Below, piece by piece: positions 1 through 7,862 of a stretch of 64,000 nucleotides of DNA. The stretch is from an uncultured Victivallales bacterium (GTDB lineage Bacteria > Verrucomicrobiota > Lentisphaeria > Victivallales > UBA1829). The first letter of the stretch is position 1; each line of letters begins with the position of its first letter. Below the pieces are notes generated by a model. The model saw only the letters and a program-made list of their open reading frames with translations. It was not told the origin of the DNA and did not search any database. The position numbers and the translations under genes are program-made. The stretch covers positions 1 through 64,000 of the forward strand of contig CALXSJ010000003.1 in assembly GCA_944391115.1 (NCBI GenBank). The letters run 5' to 3'.

Positions 1-350
1 ACCTCGGCCGCCCGGAATCTCGCAACCCCGGACAACATGGGGCATTAATTTAGCCCCCAATCCATAAATGTCAAATCCGTTTTATACTTTTTTTAGACTT
101 TTTTCGTGTTGGACACGGAAAAATACTGTATCCTGCCCAAATTAAGCAAAACGCATCCAAAACAGGACAATCATTGCCGATGTTGCTTTTTTCTGAAAAT
201 AACTGCTTTTCCCTCCCTTCTGCTTGCAAATCTTTTTTGCGCACATATAACGTCCCCATTGTATATTTTTTGCATGACGTTTTTTACCCATTTTCCATTT
301 TTCAGCTTTTTTGTGAGATCAATGATGCTCGCGGCATTCGCCGCAAAATG

Positions 351-390
351 AAGTTCCGGGGAAGCTTTTCTCCGGAACTTGTTTTTCTTT
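351..390 (+). terminator. Inverted repeat with T-rich tail
   Basis: AAGTTCCGG at 351-359 pairs perfectly with CCGGAACTT at 372-380 around a 12-nt loop. GTTTTTCTTT follows. The shape fits an intrinsic terminator for a transcript entering from the left. It also overlaps the possible -35 box of the next gene, so it could be an operator or attenuator instead. Confidence 0.4.
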
Positions 391-406
391 CCGGAGAGAT
401 TATATT
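379..406 (+). promoter_or_regulatory. Possible sigma-70 promoter of the 438-1406 gene
   Basis: TTGTTT (379-384), 16-bp spacer, TATATT (401-406). Transcription would begin near 413, leaving about 25 nt of leader with GGGGAGG just before the start codon. The -35 box is a weak match. Confidence 0.4.
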
Positions 407-437
407 TTCTTTTCCAATAAAATGGGGAGGAATGAAA

Positions 438-1406
438 ATGCGTTTTCTGTCAACGGCAGTCCTGTTTGTTTCCGCATTCACACTTTTTGCACAGCGCCAG
501 ATTACAGGCGCGTTCGGAATTACAATCGGAGCGCAGGCTCCGCAGGAAATAAAAATCATACGGAACGGGAATGTATTCGGAAATATTTTCAATCCCGGGA
601 AGATGAAATTCCGCAATTTTCAAAATTATCTGCTTTATGCGACGCCGAAAACGCATCTGGTGTACCGGATCATGACGGAACAGGAATTTGACACGATGGA
701 AAGCGCGGTTGCGGAAATGAATTTTATCAGGAATCTTTTCGAACGTTCCTACCGTGGGGAATTCGTGCAAAGCAAAAACGGCCTGTATGAAAAGGTGTTT
801 CTCCTTCCGCGCAATGGACGCTGTATTCTGCTCGGGATGGGACACAGCGGTTTAAAATTCAATGTCAATCTTCAGTATGTCGACCAGGCGCTTGAAGAAC
901 AGGCAAGGAAAGAACTGGACGAACTGGATTTTGGAAACAAACGGGTGTCCCGTCCGATAACAGGGGCGTTTGGCATAAAACTCGGAGGACAGGTCCCGGC
1001 AAAACAGGTCATTAAGCGTTTGAACAATATTTCGCTTCTGATCCGGCCATCCAGAAAGTTTAGGAATTTTTCGACATATATGGTTTTGGAAACGCCGAAA
1101 ACAAAAAAGGTTTATTCGATCGTATGTTGGCAGGATTTTGAAACCATGTCGGAAGCAACCGAGGAGATGAACATCGTCCGGAGTATTTTTGAACGATCCT
1201 ACGGAACGCGATTCCAGGACTCGGATGACGGGTTGAAAAAAGTCTTGTCACTGAAGCAGAAAAACCGGGAAATTTCTCTCATCGTCGATAGAAAACCGCT
1301 GAAAGCAACTCTCACCATTTACTATGCGGATCATGCCCTTTTCGTGCATGCGGATCAGGAAGAGAAACAAATCGAAATGCAGAATACCGACGCCTCAATG
1401 ATCTGA
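438..1406 (+). CDS. Secreted protein with a tandem-duplicated domain, unknown family
   Basis: I do not recognise this 322-residue protein. Residues 1-18 form a signal peptide (MRFLSTAVLFVSAFTLFA), so it is exported. The mature part is two copies of one domain, beginning near residues 22 and 174. Each opens with ITGAFGI and later carries RKFRNF or MKFRNF, TPKT, F(D/E)TM, EMN and FERSYG-like motifs. This indicates an internal duplication of about 150 residues. The second ATG (438) was chosen because GGGGAGG lies 7 nt before it; ATG 432 would be only 1 nt from that site. The gene stands alone, with phage remnant sequence 39 nt downstream. A binding or envelope role is possible, but nothing in the sequence shows it. 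Confidence 0.7.
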   Translation: MRFLSTAVLFVSAFTLFAQRQITGAFGITIGAQAPQEIKIIRNGNVFGNIFNPGKMKFRNFQNYLLYATPKTHLVYRIMTEQEFDTMESAVAEMNFIRNLFERSYRGEFVQSKNGLYEKVFLLPRNGRCILLGMGHSGLKFNVNLQYVDQALEEQARKELDELDFGNKRVSRPITGAFGIKLGGQVPAKQVIKRLNNISLLIRPSRKFRNFSTYMVLETPKTKKVYSIVCWQDFETMSEATEEMNIVRSIFERSYGTRFQDSDDGLKKVLSLKQKNREISLIVDRKPLKATLTIYYADHALFVHADQEEKQIEMQNTDASMI

Positions 1407-1445
1407 TCTTTTGACATCATCCCTTAATAAAAAGGGGGTGATGAA

Positions 1446-2029
1446 ATGGGCGAAAAAGCATCGTTTTCATTAAATATTAATTCCGTAGGAGCCGTGCAGA
1501 CGATCCGTGATATTCAGCAGGTTGCACGGGAAATCCAAATTGCCGCGAACGGAACAAAAAAATTACCGAGCATCTTATTCAGAAAACAGCGGCAACGCAA
1601 GCGTTCAGTGAAAAGGCTCTTTCTGCTCAAGGAAATTTTTCTGCAAAGACAGTTGCATCCGGCAATATTTTATCTGCCGGAATCACAAAAGCCTTTGGCG
1701 CGCTCAAGGCGTTTCTTTCCGGCTCCGTGGACGCATACACGATGCAGGAGCAGGCGGAAGCGAAACTCGGCGCCGCGCTCAAGGCGACCGGATATGCCGC
1801 GGGCTTCACGCTGAAACAGCTCGAGGACTACGCCTCGGAACTCCAGAACATGACCACCTTCGGCGATGAAGCGACGTTCCTGAGCATGACGATGCTTGCC
1901 GCGTTCAAGAATATCAGGGGTGACAACTTCAAGCAGGCGGAACAGGTCATGAACGCAGTCTGTGACATCAAGGTGGGACTCGGCGGAATCCTGATACTTT
2001 TTTGGGGCAGCGGGATCCATTTGAAATGA
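1446..2029 (+). pseudogene. Phage tail tape-measure protein fragment, frameshifted and truncated
   Basis: The first frame (1446 to about 1562) encodes an N-terminal stretch, MGEKASFSLNINSVGAVQTI. Downstream of an A7 run (1556-1562) the similarity continues in the -1 frame through ALKATGYAAGFTLKQLEDYA, MTTFGDEATFLSMTMLAAFK and NIRGDNFKQAEQVMNAV. These are typical of the N-terminal region of phage tail tape-measure proteins. Homology stops near 1980 and the frame ends at 2029, so at most about 190 residues of a protein normally many hundreds long remain. No other tail genes are nearby. The A AAA AAA run is in the right phase for -1 slippage, so programmed frameshifting cannot be excluded. A decayed prophage remnant is the simpler reading. 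Confidence 0.65.
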
Positions 2030-2115
2030 TGCTTCATGCGGGTGCTGTGCATTCCCTGCGTGTGATCCTCTTTGGCTGGCTGTAAAAAAAACTCTTTTTT
2101 TTTATTTTTTGTCTC

Positions 2116-2143
2116 TTGAAAAGCCTGGAGAGATTGTTATATT
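2116..2143 (+). promoter_or_regulatory. Promoter of glycan cassette 1
   Basis: TTGAAA (2116-2121), 16-bp spacer, TATATT (2138-2143). Expected start of transcription is near 2150, exactly where the GTTGCA repeats begin. Confidence 0.6.
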
Positions 2144-2149
2144 GATGAT

Positions 2150-2176
2150 GTTGCACGCAAGTTGCAGAGTGTTGCA
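2150..2176 (+). promoter_or_regulatory. Three phased GTTGCA repeats, candidate operator
   Basis: GTTGCA occurs at 2150, 2161 and 2171, with 11- and 10-bp spacing, about one helical turn each. The first copy lies over a small palindrome, TTGCACGCAA (2151-2160). The repeats lie between the promoter and the start codon of a GntR-type regulator, where autoregulatory operators are often found. Confidence 0.4.
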
Positions 2177-2190
2177 GATCGGAGAAAAAT

Positions 2191-3621
2191 ATGGATTCTG
2201 AATATAAAAACAAGAACGGTAATTCCGTGCAGATTGTCACTGAGATTGCCGCCAGAATTCGTTCCGGAGACTTTCCCGCCGGGACCCGTCTGCCGCCGGA
2301 AAAGGAACTTGTCCGGGAATACGGCGTCAATGTATACAGCATCAGGAAGGCGATTGCAGTTCTGAAGGAGCAGGGGTTGCTTTATTCCGTTCCGAAGGTG
2401 GGAGTGTTTGTTGTGCGGGATATCCGGATTTCCGGAGAGAATCCGCCATTCTATTTCGGTCCTGATCTGGGAAAACAGACCCTTCGCCTGGCAACGCAGA
2501 GCAATCTGGAAACGCAGCTGAAGTTCTGGAAGAGCGTGGAAAAAGTTCAGCCGAGCCTTTCCGCGGTTTCCATCTGGGATTCCTCTGCGGATTCGGGAAT
2601 TGCCGGTGATACGGCGCGCGCGGATATTTTCGAATACGGCACGTTTGACGCTGCTTACTACAGGCGAAAGGATTTTCTGAATGTCCGGAAGCATTTCTCC
2701 TGGGCGTTTCCCGCGGGGGAACCGATGCCGGATGAACACGGGATTCCGATTTATTCGGTTCCCGGGCTGCTGATGGTGAATCTCGACATGCTGAAAAAAA
2801 TCGGCGTTTCTCAGGAATATTACCGCAATTACGAGGAACAGAACGCCTATCTGGAGCGGATTCTCTCGGCAGCGGAACGGAAGGGACTGCCTCTTCCGGG
2901 GACTTCTCTGGGAATCATTAAAAGCATCGGACGCAGGCATCTTGCCGGGATGTATGCCATGATTCTTGATCCCGCGGCGAAACTGGAGGATTTCCGAAAG
3001 CGCTTTTCTCCGGTCATTCGCCGGGCAACCGCTCTCTGGCGGCGCTACAGGACCAGTTATCCGAATATCGCCGTCCCGGCTCTTCAGGATTTTCTTGCCG
3101 GACGGACACCTTTTTTCCGCGGCTCGGTGGCGGATTTCATCAGCATGAAGGAGCGGAAGCCGGAATTTCCCTGCACAGCGTCCATGCTGTTTGCTGAGGA
3201 TGACACCTACAACCGGATCCTGATGACCCTGTCCATTCATGCCGGAACGGAACATCCCGTGGAGGCGATTCAGCTGGCCCGTCTTCTGCGCGGTCCGGAA
3301 TTTCAAAGCAGATTTGCGGAAATGGGCGCGCTTCCGGTCGATCCGCTCTGCTGGAAGGATTATTCTCCGGAATCCTCGGATCTGGCGAAGAATCTTGCCG
3401 CTCCGCTCGTCTTCCGCTCTCCGGAGGAGTTTTATGTCTACGTCAATATATTGAACGTGGAACTCATGAGAATCATTCTCGGGCAGAAGGAACAGGCGGC
3501 TGCCGAATATGACGTTTTCATGTTTGGCAGATCCTATCTGGCGTTCCGCGAGGAACGGATGACGGAGGAGGAAAAAGAGCGGTTCCGCGAAAGCGGAAGA
3601 CGGAATGCGGCTGCCGTTTGA
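2191..3621 (+). CDS. GntR-type regulator fused to a solute-binding-protein-like domain
   Basis: This 476-residue cytoplasmic regulator begins with a GntR winged helix-turn-helix (about residues 10-77: IRSGDFPAGTRLPPEKEL, then VYSIRKAIAVLKEQGLL). The remainder (about 85-440) resembles an extracellular sugar-binding protein of an ABC importer, with a PIYSVPGLLMVNLDMLKKIG segment typical of that fold. There is no signal peptide. By analogy with GntR/LacI sensors, I infer that the C-terminal domain binds a sugar and controls DNA binding. It is the first gene of glycan cassette 1, behind its own promoter and three GTTGCA repeats. GGAG lies 6 nt before the ATG. The ligand cannot be read from the sequence. 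Confidence 0.85.
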   Translation: MDSEYKNKNGNSVQIVTEIAARIRSGDFPAGTRLPPEKELVREYGVNVYSIRKAIAVLKEQGLLYSVPKVGVFVVRDIRISGENPPFYFGPDLGKQTLRLATQSNLETQLKFWKSVEKVQPSLSAVSIWDSSADSGIAGDTARADIFEYGTFDAAYYRRKDFLNVRKHFSWAFPAGEPMPDEHGIPIYSVPGLLMVNLDMLKKIGVSQEYYRNYEEQNAYLERILSAAERKGLPLPGTSLGIIKSIGRRHLAGMYAMILDPAAKLEDFRKRFSPVIRRATALWRRYRTSYPNIAVPALQDFLAGRTPFFRGSVADFISMKERKPEFPCTASMLFAEDDTYNRILMTLSIHAGTEHPVEAIQLARLLRGPEFQSRFAEMGALPVDPLCWKDYSPESSDLAKNLAAPLVFRSPEEFYVYVNILNVELMRIILGQKEQAAAEYDVFMFGRSYLAFREERMTEEEKERFRESGRRNAAAV

Positions 3622-3719
3622 TAAAACTGCCGCATACAGGAAGAAATACCCGTTCCGGTATTTTCACCGTGTCGGCGGATTGTCCATAATCATGAAGAAA
3701 GCAGAGAAGGAGGAGGGAA

Positions 3720-4445
3720 ATGATTCGGAAAAGGCGGATGTGGTTTACTTTGATAGAGCTTCTGGTTGTGATTGCGATCATCGCGATTCTTGCGGCATTG
3801 CTCCTGCCGGCCCTGGGCCGGGCCAGAGAACAGGCCAGAACGGTCAGCTGCGCCGGCAATCAGAGACAGATTGCGCTCGGCCTGAACATGTACAGCATGG
3901 ACTGCAAAGATTATTATCCGCCTGCCGTCAAAGCTTCCTACTATACCTGGGTGGACAAGGTTTATTCCTATGTGAGTCCGGGAAACACGCTGACCGGCGG
4001 ATATGCCGTGTATGTCCCTTCCAAGCTCTTCCGCTGCCCGAGCAGCAACCAGCAGGAATTTTACACCACGCGGATCTCCTACGGGTTTCATATGTATTTG
4101 AACACCTCGGAATCCGCCACTCCCGGATTTGTTCCGAAAACAGTCAACATTCCGTTTCCATCGGAAGCGCTGCTTCTTTCGGAGCTTTACGACAAATACA
4201 TAATCGGAAATTATGAAGTTGCTCCGCGGCACGGAACCAGGGGGAATCCGGATGAAATGACCAGCTATACCAATTATACCTATTTGTCCGGCAGAGCCAA
4301 TATGGCGACTGTTGCCGGGAATGTGGTGAAGCATACGGCCAGGTATTTCATGTATGCCTATCGTCCCGTCTATCAGGATCCGACGGTGACTCTGCCCTAT
4401 AATCAGTCGTTTTCCAAAAACCCGAAACGTCCTCCCATGGATTGA
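3720..4445 (+). CDS. Type IV pilin-like protein (prepilin N-terminal domain)
   Basis: This 241-residue protein has the prepilin segment [20 protein letters not shown] at about residues 9-28, followed by a long helix and a variable globular part. It belongs to the pseudopilin/DUF1559-like group abundant in Lentisphaerae and Planctomycetes. The residue before FTLIE is Trp rather than the usual Gly, so cleavage by a standard prepilin peptidase is uncertain. The C-terminal region resembles the H-X9-DG segment, but the DG is replaced (MATVAGN). A strong site, GGAGGAGGG, precedes the ATG. It lies 98 nt after the regulator and 12 nt before the hydrolase-like gene, consistent with one operon. A role in the envelope or in handling secreted enzymes is inference. 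Confidence 0.85.
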   Translation: MIRKRRMWFTLIELLVVIAIIAILAALLLPALGRAREQARTVSCAGNQRQIALGLNMYSMDCKDYYPPAVKASYYTWVDKVYSYVSPGNTLTGGYAVYVPSKLFRCPSSNQQEFYTTRISYGFHMYLNTSESATPGFVPKTVNIPFPSEALLLSELYDKYIIGNYEVAPRHGTRGNPDEMTSYTNYTYLSGRANMATVAGNVVKHTARYFMYAYRPVYQDPTVTLPYNQSFSKNPKRPPMD

Positions 4446-4457
4446 AAGGAGTTTCCC

Positions 4458-7190
4458 ATGCTTTGCCGATGTCAGTTTCCTGCCGCCGTTCTGGTCTTTT
4501 TTGCTCTCTGCCGGGCGCTTCAGGCGGAGCCCGTGGAAATCATGACCGGAAACCGGGGATTTGAAGAGGTGAAGGACGGTCTGCCGGAACGCTTTCATGT
4601 TTCCGGCGGACGCCTGACCAGCTCTCCGGAAAAGACAAGTGGAAAATACGGTGCGAAATATGTGACGGAAAAAGGCCGTTCCCTGAATTTTTTCGCAAGC
4701 CGGTGGGACAACCCGACACCGGTCCGGTGCGGAGACGTCTACACCTTCCGTTTTTCCGCGAAGGGCAGCGGGAGCATCGGCTATCTGATTCCGCAGTATT
4801 CCGGCAATATGTTCCGGAAATCCCTGTTCGGCCCCTATGAGAAGCTGACCCCGGAATGGAAGCGCTATTCCTTCAAAATCCGGATCGAGCGCAAGGACAT
4901 CAACAACATCCTGCCGGGCGTCAGCGTTTCCTCCGGAGGATATGCGTTTCTGGACGACTTGTCCGTGACCTATGATCCGGCCGACAACGGCGGACGGCTT
5001 CTTCCCGTTGAAGAAGCGCCCGAAATCACAACTCTGCCGGTGAAAATGGCCTGTCGGAATGCGCGGGGTGTTCTCCGCATCAACGGGAAAAGCGTTTCTT
5101 CCATGGAGCTGAAGGAGGGTTTCAATGTCCTCGAAGTGGAACTGACGCCTTCCGGAGACAATCCGTCATTCCGGATGGAGGCGCCTGCCGGACTGGAAGC
5201 GCTGCGCAGTGGATGGAAGGAAGCTCCCTCCGGATTCGGAGCGGACTGTTCGTCCCCGGAATTCGACGACAGCGCGTGGGAAACTGCCCGGACGGACGCT
5301 TCCGGAGAAATCGTCTCCCGGCGCGGCGGACGCGCGCGCTTCCGTTCGGTCGTTTTGTGGAACCGGGATTATTTCGGCAAAGAGAGCATGCTGAACCGGA
5401 AACAGAAGGAGTGGCTTCTTCCCGCCGGTTCCATCCAGCCTCTGCTGCTGAAACTGGGGCCGAGTCCTTTCATCCGTCCCTGCAAGACACTGCATCTGGA
5501 ACTCTGGCTGCCGGACGGCGTGACCCTGATGGATCTGAAGCAGGAGAAACCCCGTTACGTGCTGAATCAGGAACCGGACAGAGTGGAAAGTAAGGGCAGA
5601 TGCCGGGTCGCGGGGAAGACATATGCAAAATACGTGCTCCAATGGGAGCAGGAAAAATTAAAGCCGTGGGGCTCCAACGGACAGGAACCGCAAAGCGTGA
5701 TTCCGCTGAAAGTGTCCGCAGAGGTTACGCCGGAGACGGAAGCGTCCATTCTGTTCGGCCGGGTCGTTCCGGGGGATTTTGTCGAGATTCCGAAGCGGAT
5801 TCCAGTGAAATTCTTTCCTCCCGTCCGCGGAAAACAGCCGAAGCGTCTCCGGCTGCAGACCTATGCGCCTGTTCCGCTTTTCGCTCTTTCCGCGCTTCCG
5901 TTTGAAGTGCTTGACGCCCTGATTCTTCAGGAAAAAAAGATCGGCGTCAATCAGTCGCTCGGCGCCGTCTACATGAAAGGATGGGAGACATACACCCGGC
6001 GTCTGATTGAAAACTGCGACCGCGCCGGAATTGACCGCTTTGCATGGCCGCCGCATAATTTCCCTCTGCATTCGATGTATCTGGGAAGCGGAGCCCCCCG
6101 GGATTGCGGATTTGCACAGCTTGCCGCGGAGCCTGCGAAACAGGCCGTCTATTTTCCCGCGGGACCGCAGACGGAATGGGGGGCCGATCCCTGGAACGGG
6201 GCGATGTACTGTCCTTCCCGTATGCTGGACACGCCGGAGGGAAAGGCCTTTTTCGCCTCCATGGCGGAAAAAGGATTCCGTCACTCGATTTCTCTGCAGC
6301 CGGGAGTGAAAGGAATTTTTCTGGACTGGGAGCAGGAGATCTGGCTTTCGCGGAACCGCATTCCCGGAAAAGGTTCCTACTGCTTCTGCGAACGCTGCCG
6401 CAGCGCCTTTCAAAAAGAATGGAAACTGTCCCGTCTCCCGTCCGCGAAGGAAATTCACGAGAAGTTTCTCCAGCAGTGGGAAACATTCCGTTCGAATCAG
6501 GACCGCCGCCTGAATGCCGTGATTCATGACGTATGCAGGAAGATGGGCTTGAAGCTGATGTTTTACACGCAGACGCAGATGAAAAGCTATTACACGCATG
6601 ACGGCGGTGCATTCGACTATCTGTTTCTCGGGCATCCGTCCGGCAACGCCATCAATTCCGGCAATCAGAAGGAACAGGACGATTTTGCCGCAAAGCTTCC
6701 CGGGAAACGCATGATCGCGCAGGTCTTTCCGGGCGTCACCTCCCGGGGCGCGGCGCAGGACGGCAATCCGGACGGTTTTGTCGTTCCCTCCCGCTGGAAA
6801 GGCATTCTGCTGCGTCTGTTCGCCACATACCGGACGGGAGCGGACATCTGCACGCCGACCGATCATATCGGCGGCGTCGGATATTATATCGGCGAGGCCA
6901 TGCGCGCAGTTGCGGATTTTGAGGATTTCTTTCTTTCGGGAAAACGCTCCGACCGTTCCGGTGCGGTTCGCGGCATCCGCTATCCGGATCTTCTCGTTCT
7001 TGAGAAAAACGGCGGGAAACTGCTTCTGCTGTTCAATGAATCGGAAAAAGACCTGGAGATTTCCGTTTGTCCGGGAGGCGGAGAAACGGCGAAGGCCTAT
7101 TATTCCGGACACGTTTTTCCCGGCGGAAAAACCGCCACGCTCCGCATCCCGCCCGAGAATGCGGAGATCCTGCTGATGGAACAGAAATAA
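4458..7190 (+). CDS. Secreted glycoside-hydrolase-like protein with a C-x-C-x2-C motif
   Basis: This 910-residue protein begins with a signal peptide (about residues 1-23, ending RALQA). The first 200 residues look like a beta-sandwich carbohydrate-binding module. The middle is unassigned. From about residue 470 the sequence reads like a TIM barrel of the beta-galactosidase/GH-A type, with GIFLDWEQE (acidic residues near 623-625) and a cysteine cluster, YCFCERCRSAF, with cysteines near 642, 644 and 647. A small beta domain closes the protein. A related C-(Y/F)-C-x2-C cluster occurs in the DUF4838 protein of cassette 2. Activity on a polysaccharide or glycoside is likely, but family and substrate are not established. 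GGAG precedes the ATG, 12 nt after the pilin gene. Confidence 0.7.
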   Translation: MLCRCQFPAAVLVFFALCRALQAEPVEIMTGNRGFEEVKDGLPERFHVSGGRLTSSPEKTSGKYGAKYVTEKGRSLNFFASRWDNPTPVRCGDVYTFRFSAKGSGSIGYLIPQYSGNMFRKSLFGPYEKLTPEWKRYSFKIRIERKDINNILPGVSVSSGGYAFLDDLSVTYDPADNGGRLLPVEEAPEITTLPVKMACRNARGVLRINGKSVSSMELKEGFNVLEVELTPSGDNPSFRMEAPAGLEALRSGWKEAPSGFGADCSSPEFDDSAWETARTDASGEIVSRRGGRARFRSVVLWNRDYFGKESMLNRKQKEWLLPAGSIQPLLLKLGPSPFIRPCKTLHLELWLPDGVTLMDLKQEKPRYVLNQEPDRVESKGRCRVAGKTYAKYVLQWEQEKLKPWGSNGQEPQSVIPLKVSAEVTPETEASILFGRVVPGDFVEIPKRIPVKFFPPVRGKQPKRLRLQTYAPVPLFALSALPFEVLDALILQEKKIGVNQSLGAVYMKGWETYTRRLIENCDRAGIDRFAWPPHNFPLHSMYLGSGAPRDCGFAQLAAEPAKQAVYFPAGPQTEWGADPWNGAMYCPSRMLDTPEGKAFFASMAEKGFRHSISLQPGVKGIFLDWEQEIWLSRNRIPGKGSYCFCERCRSAFQKEWKLSRLPSAKEIHEKFLQQWETFRSNQDRRLNAVIHDVCRKMGLKLMFYTQTQMKSYYTHDGGAFDYLFLGHPSGNAINSGNQKEQDDFAAKLPGKRMIAQVFPGVTSRGAAQDGNPDGFVVPSRWKGILLRLFATYRTGADICTPTDHIGGVGYYIGEAMRAVADFEDFFLSGKRSDRSGAVRGIRYPDLLVLEKNGGKLLLLFNESEKDLEISVCPGGGETAKAYYSGHVFPGGKTATLRIPPENAEILLMEQK

Positions 7191-7205
7191 ACTCCGGGTT
7201 CAGGA

Positions 7206-7224
7206 GCCCTCCCGGCCGGAGGGC
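7206..7224 (+). other. Intra-operon hairpin
   Basis: GCCCTCC (7206-7212) pairs with GGAGGGC (7218-7224) around CGGCC, between two genes of cassette 1. There is no T-tract, so it is more likely an RNA-stability or processing element than a terminator. Confidence 0.35.
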
Positions 7225-7265
7225 GCCCGGATGCATTCAGAAACAACAGACAGAAAGGAATTCCC

Positions 7266-7829
7266 ATGAACAAACAACTGATTTGTGCAGTGCTCGCTTC
7301 CCTGGCCGTCTTCAGCGTTTCCGGCGCTCCGGACGAAGGGAAGATGGATCTCGGCAAGGTGAATCCGGAGAACGGACAGCCGCAGGGCTGGGTCCTGAAC
7401 GCGGTCAAGCTCTCCAAGACTCCCGATCCCGTTCCTCCCGTTGCGGCGGTCAAAAAAGAGGCCGACGGCACGGCGTATCTGCATCTTGCCGGCGGCAATA
7501 CGACCATCAACCATTTCTATCTTCCGGATTTCTTCCCCGCTGCGGGCGGCAGGACGAGCATTGAATTCACCTTTGATGTCCGCCCGCTTACCGGAGGAGG
7601 CATTGCCTGCGGAGCGTATCTGTTCAGCGGGAAGAAATGGCTGCGGACGGCCTTCACAAACAAATGGGGGCTGAAGAAAGGGGAGTGGCAGAAAGTGACG
7701 GTCTCGATGCCGATTCAGGCGGAGTTCCGGGGAAGCCCGGTGGATTGCGTCCGTCCGCTTCTGATCTGCGGGCAGAAGGAGAAGGTGGATTTCCGGAACA
7801 TTGCATGGAAAATTGTTCCGGCGAAATGA
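7266..7829 (+). CDS. Small secreted lectin-like (beta-sandwich) protein
   Basis: This 187-residue protein has a clear signal peptide (about residues 1-20, ending VFSVSGA). The mature part has alternating beta strands with the WQKVTVSMPI and KVDFRNIAWKI pattern typical of jelly-roll carbohydrate-binding modules. No catalytic motif is visible. It probably binds glycan in the periplasm or outside the cell as an accessory to the neighbouring hydrolase-like proteins. AAAGGAA precedes the ATG. A protein of similar size and layout occupies the same place in cassette 2 (22779-23261). The family is unidentified. Confidence 0.65.
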   Translation: MNKQLICAVLASLAVFSVSGAPDEGKMDLGKVNPENGQPQGWVLNAVKLSKTPDPVPPVAAVKKEADGTAYLHLAGGNTTINHFYLPDFFPAAGGRTSIEFTFDVRPLTGGGIACGAYLFSGKKWLRTAFTNKWGLKKGEWQKVTVSMPIQAEFRGSPVDCVRPLLICGQKEKVDFRNIAWKIVPAK

Positions 7830-7862
7830 ATGTTTGAATCCCGGAGCGGCGGCGGAGGCATC

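Larger units (their letters stand above)
1..437. other. Gene-free AT-rich region before the first gene
   Basis: I see no convincing gene here. The stretch is AT-rich and T-rich on the plus strand. Open frames in it lack a ribosome-binding site, or run into the next gene without coding character. It holds a 9-bp inverted repeat followed by T residues (351-390) and a possible promoter (379-406), both listed separately. Confidence 0.6.

Noticed and set aside
1446-2029. An intact prophage or insertion element
   Set aside because: Only a fragment of one tail gene is present. There is no integrase, portal, capsid, transposase or attachment-site repeat in the surroundings.
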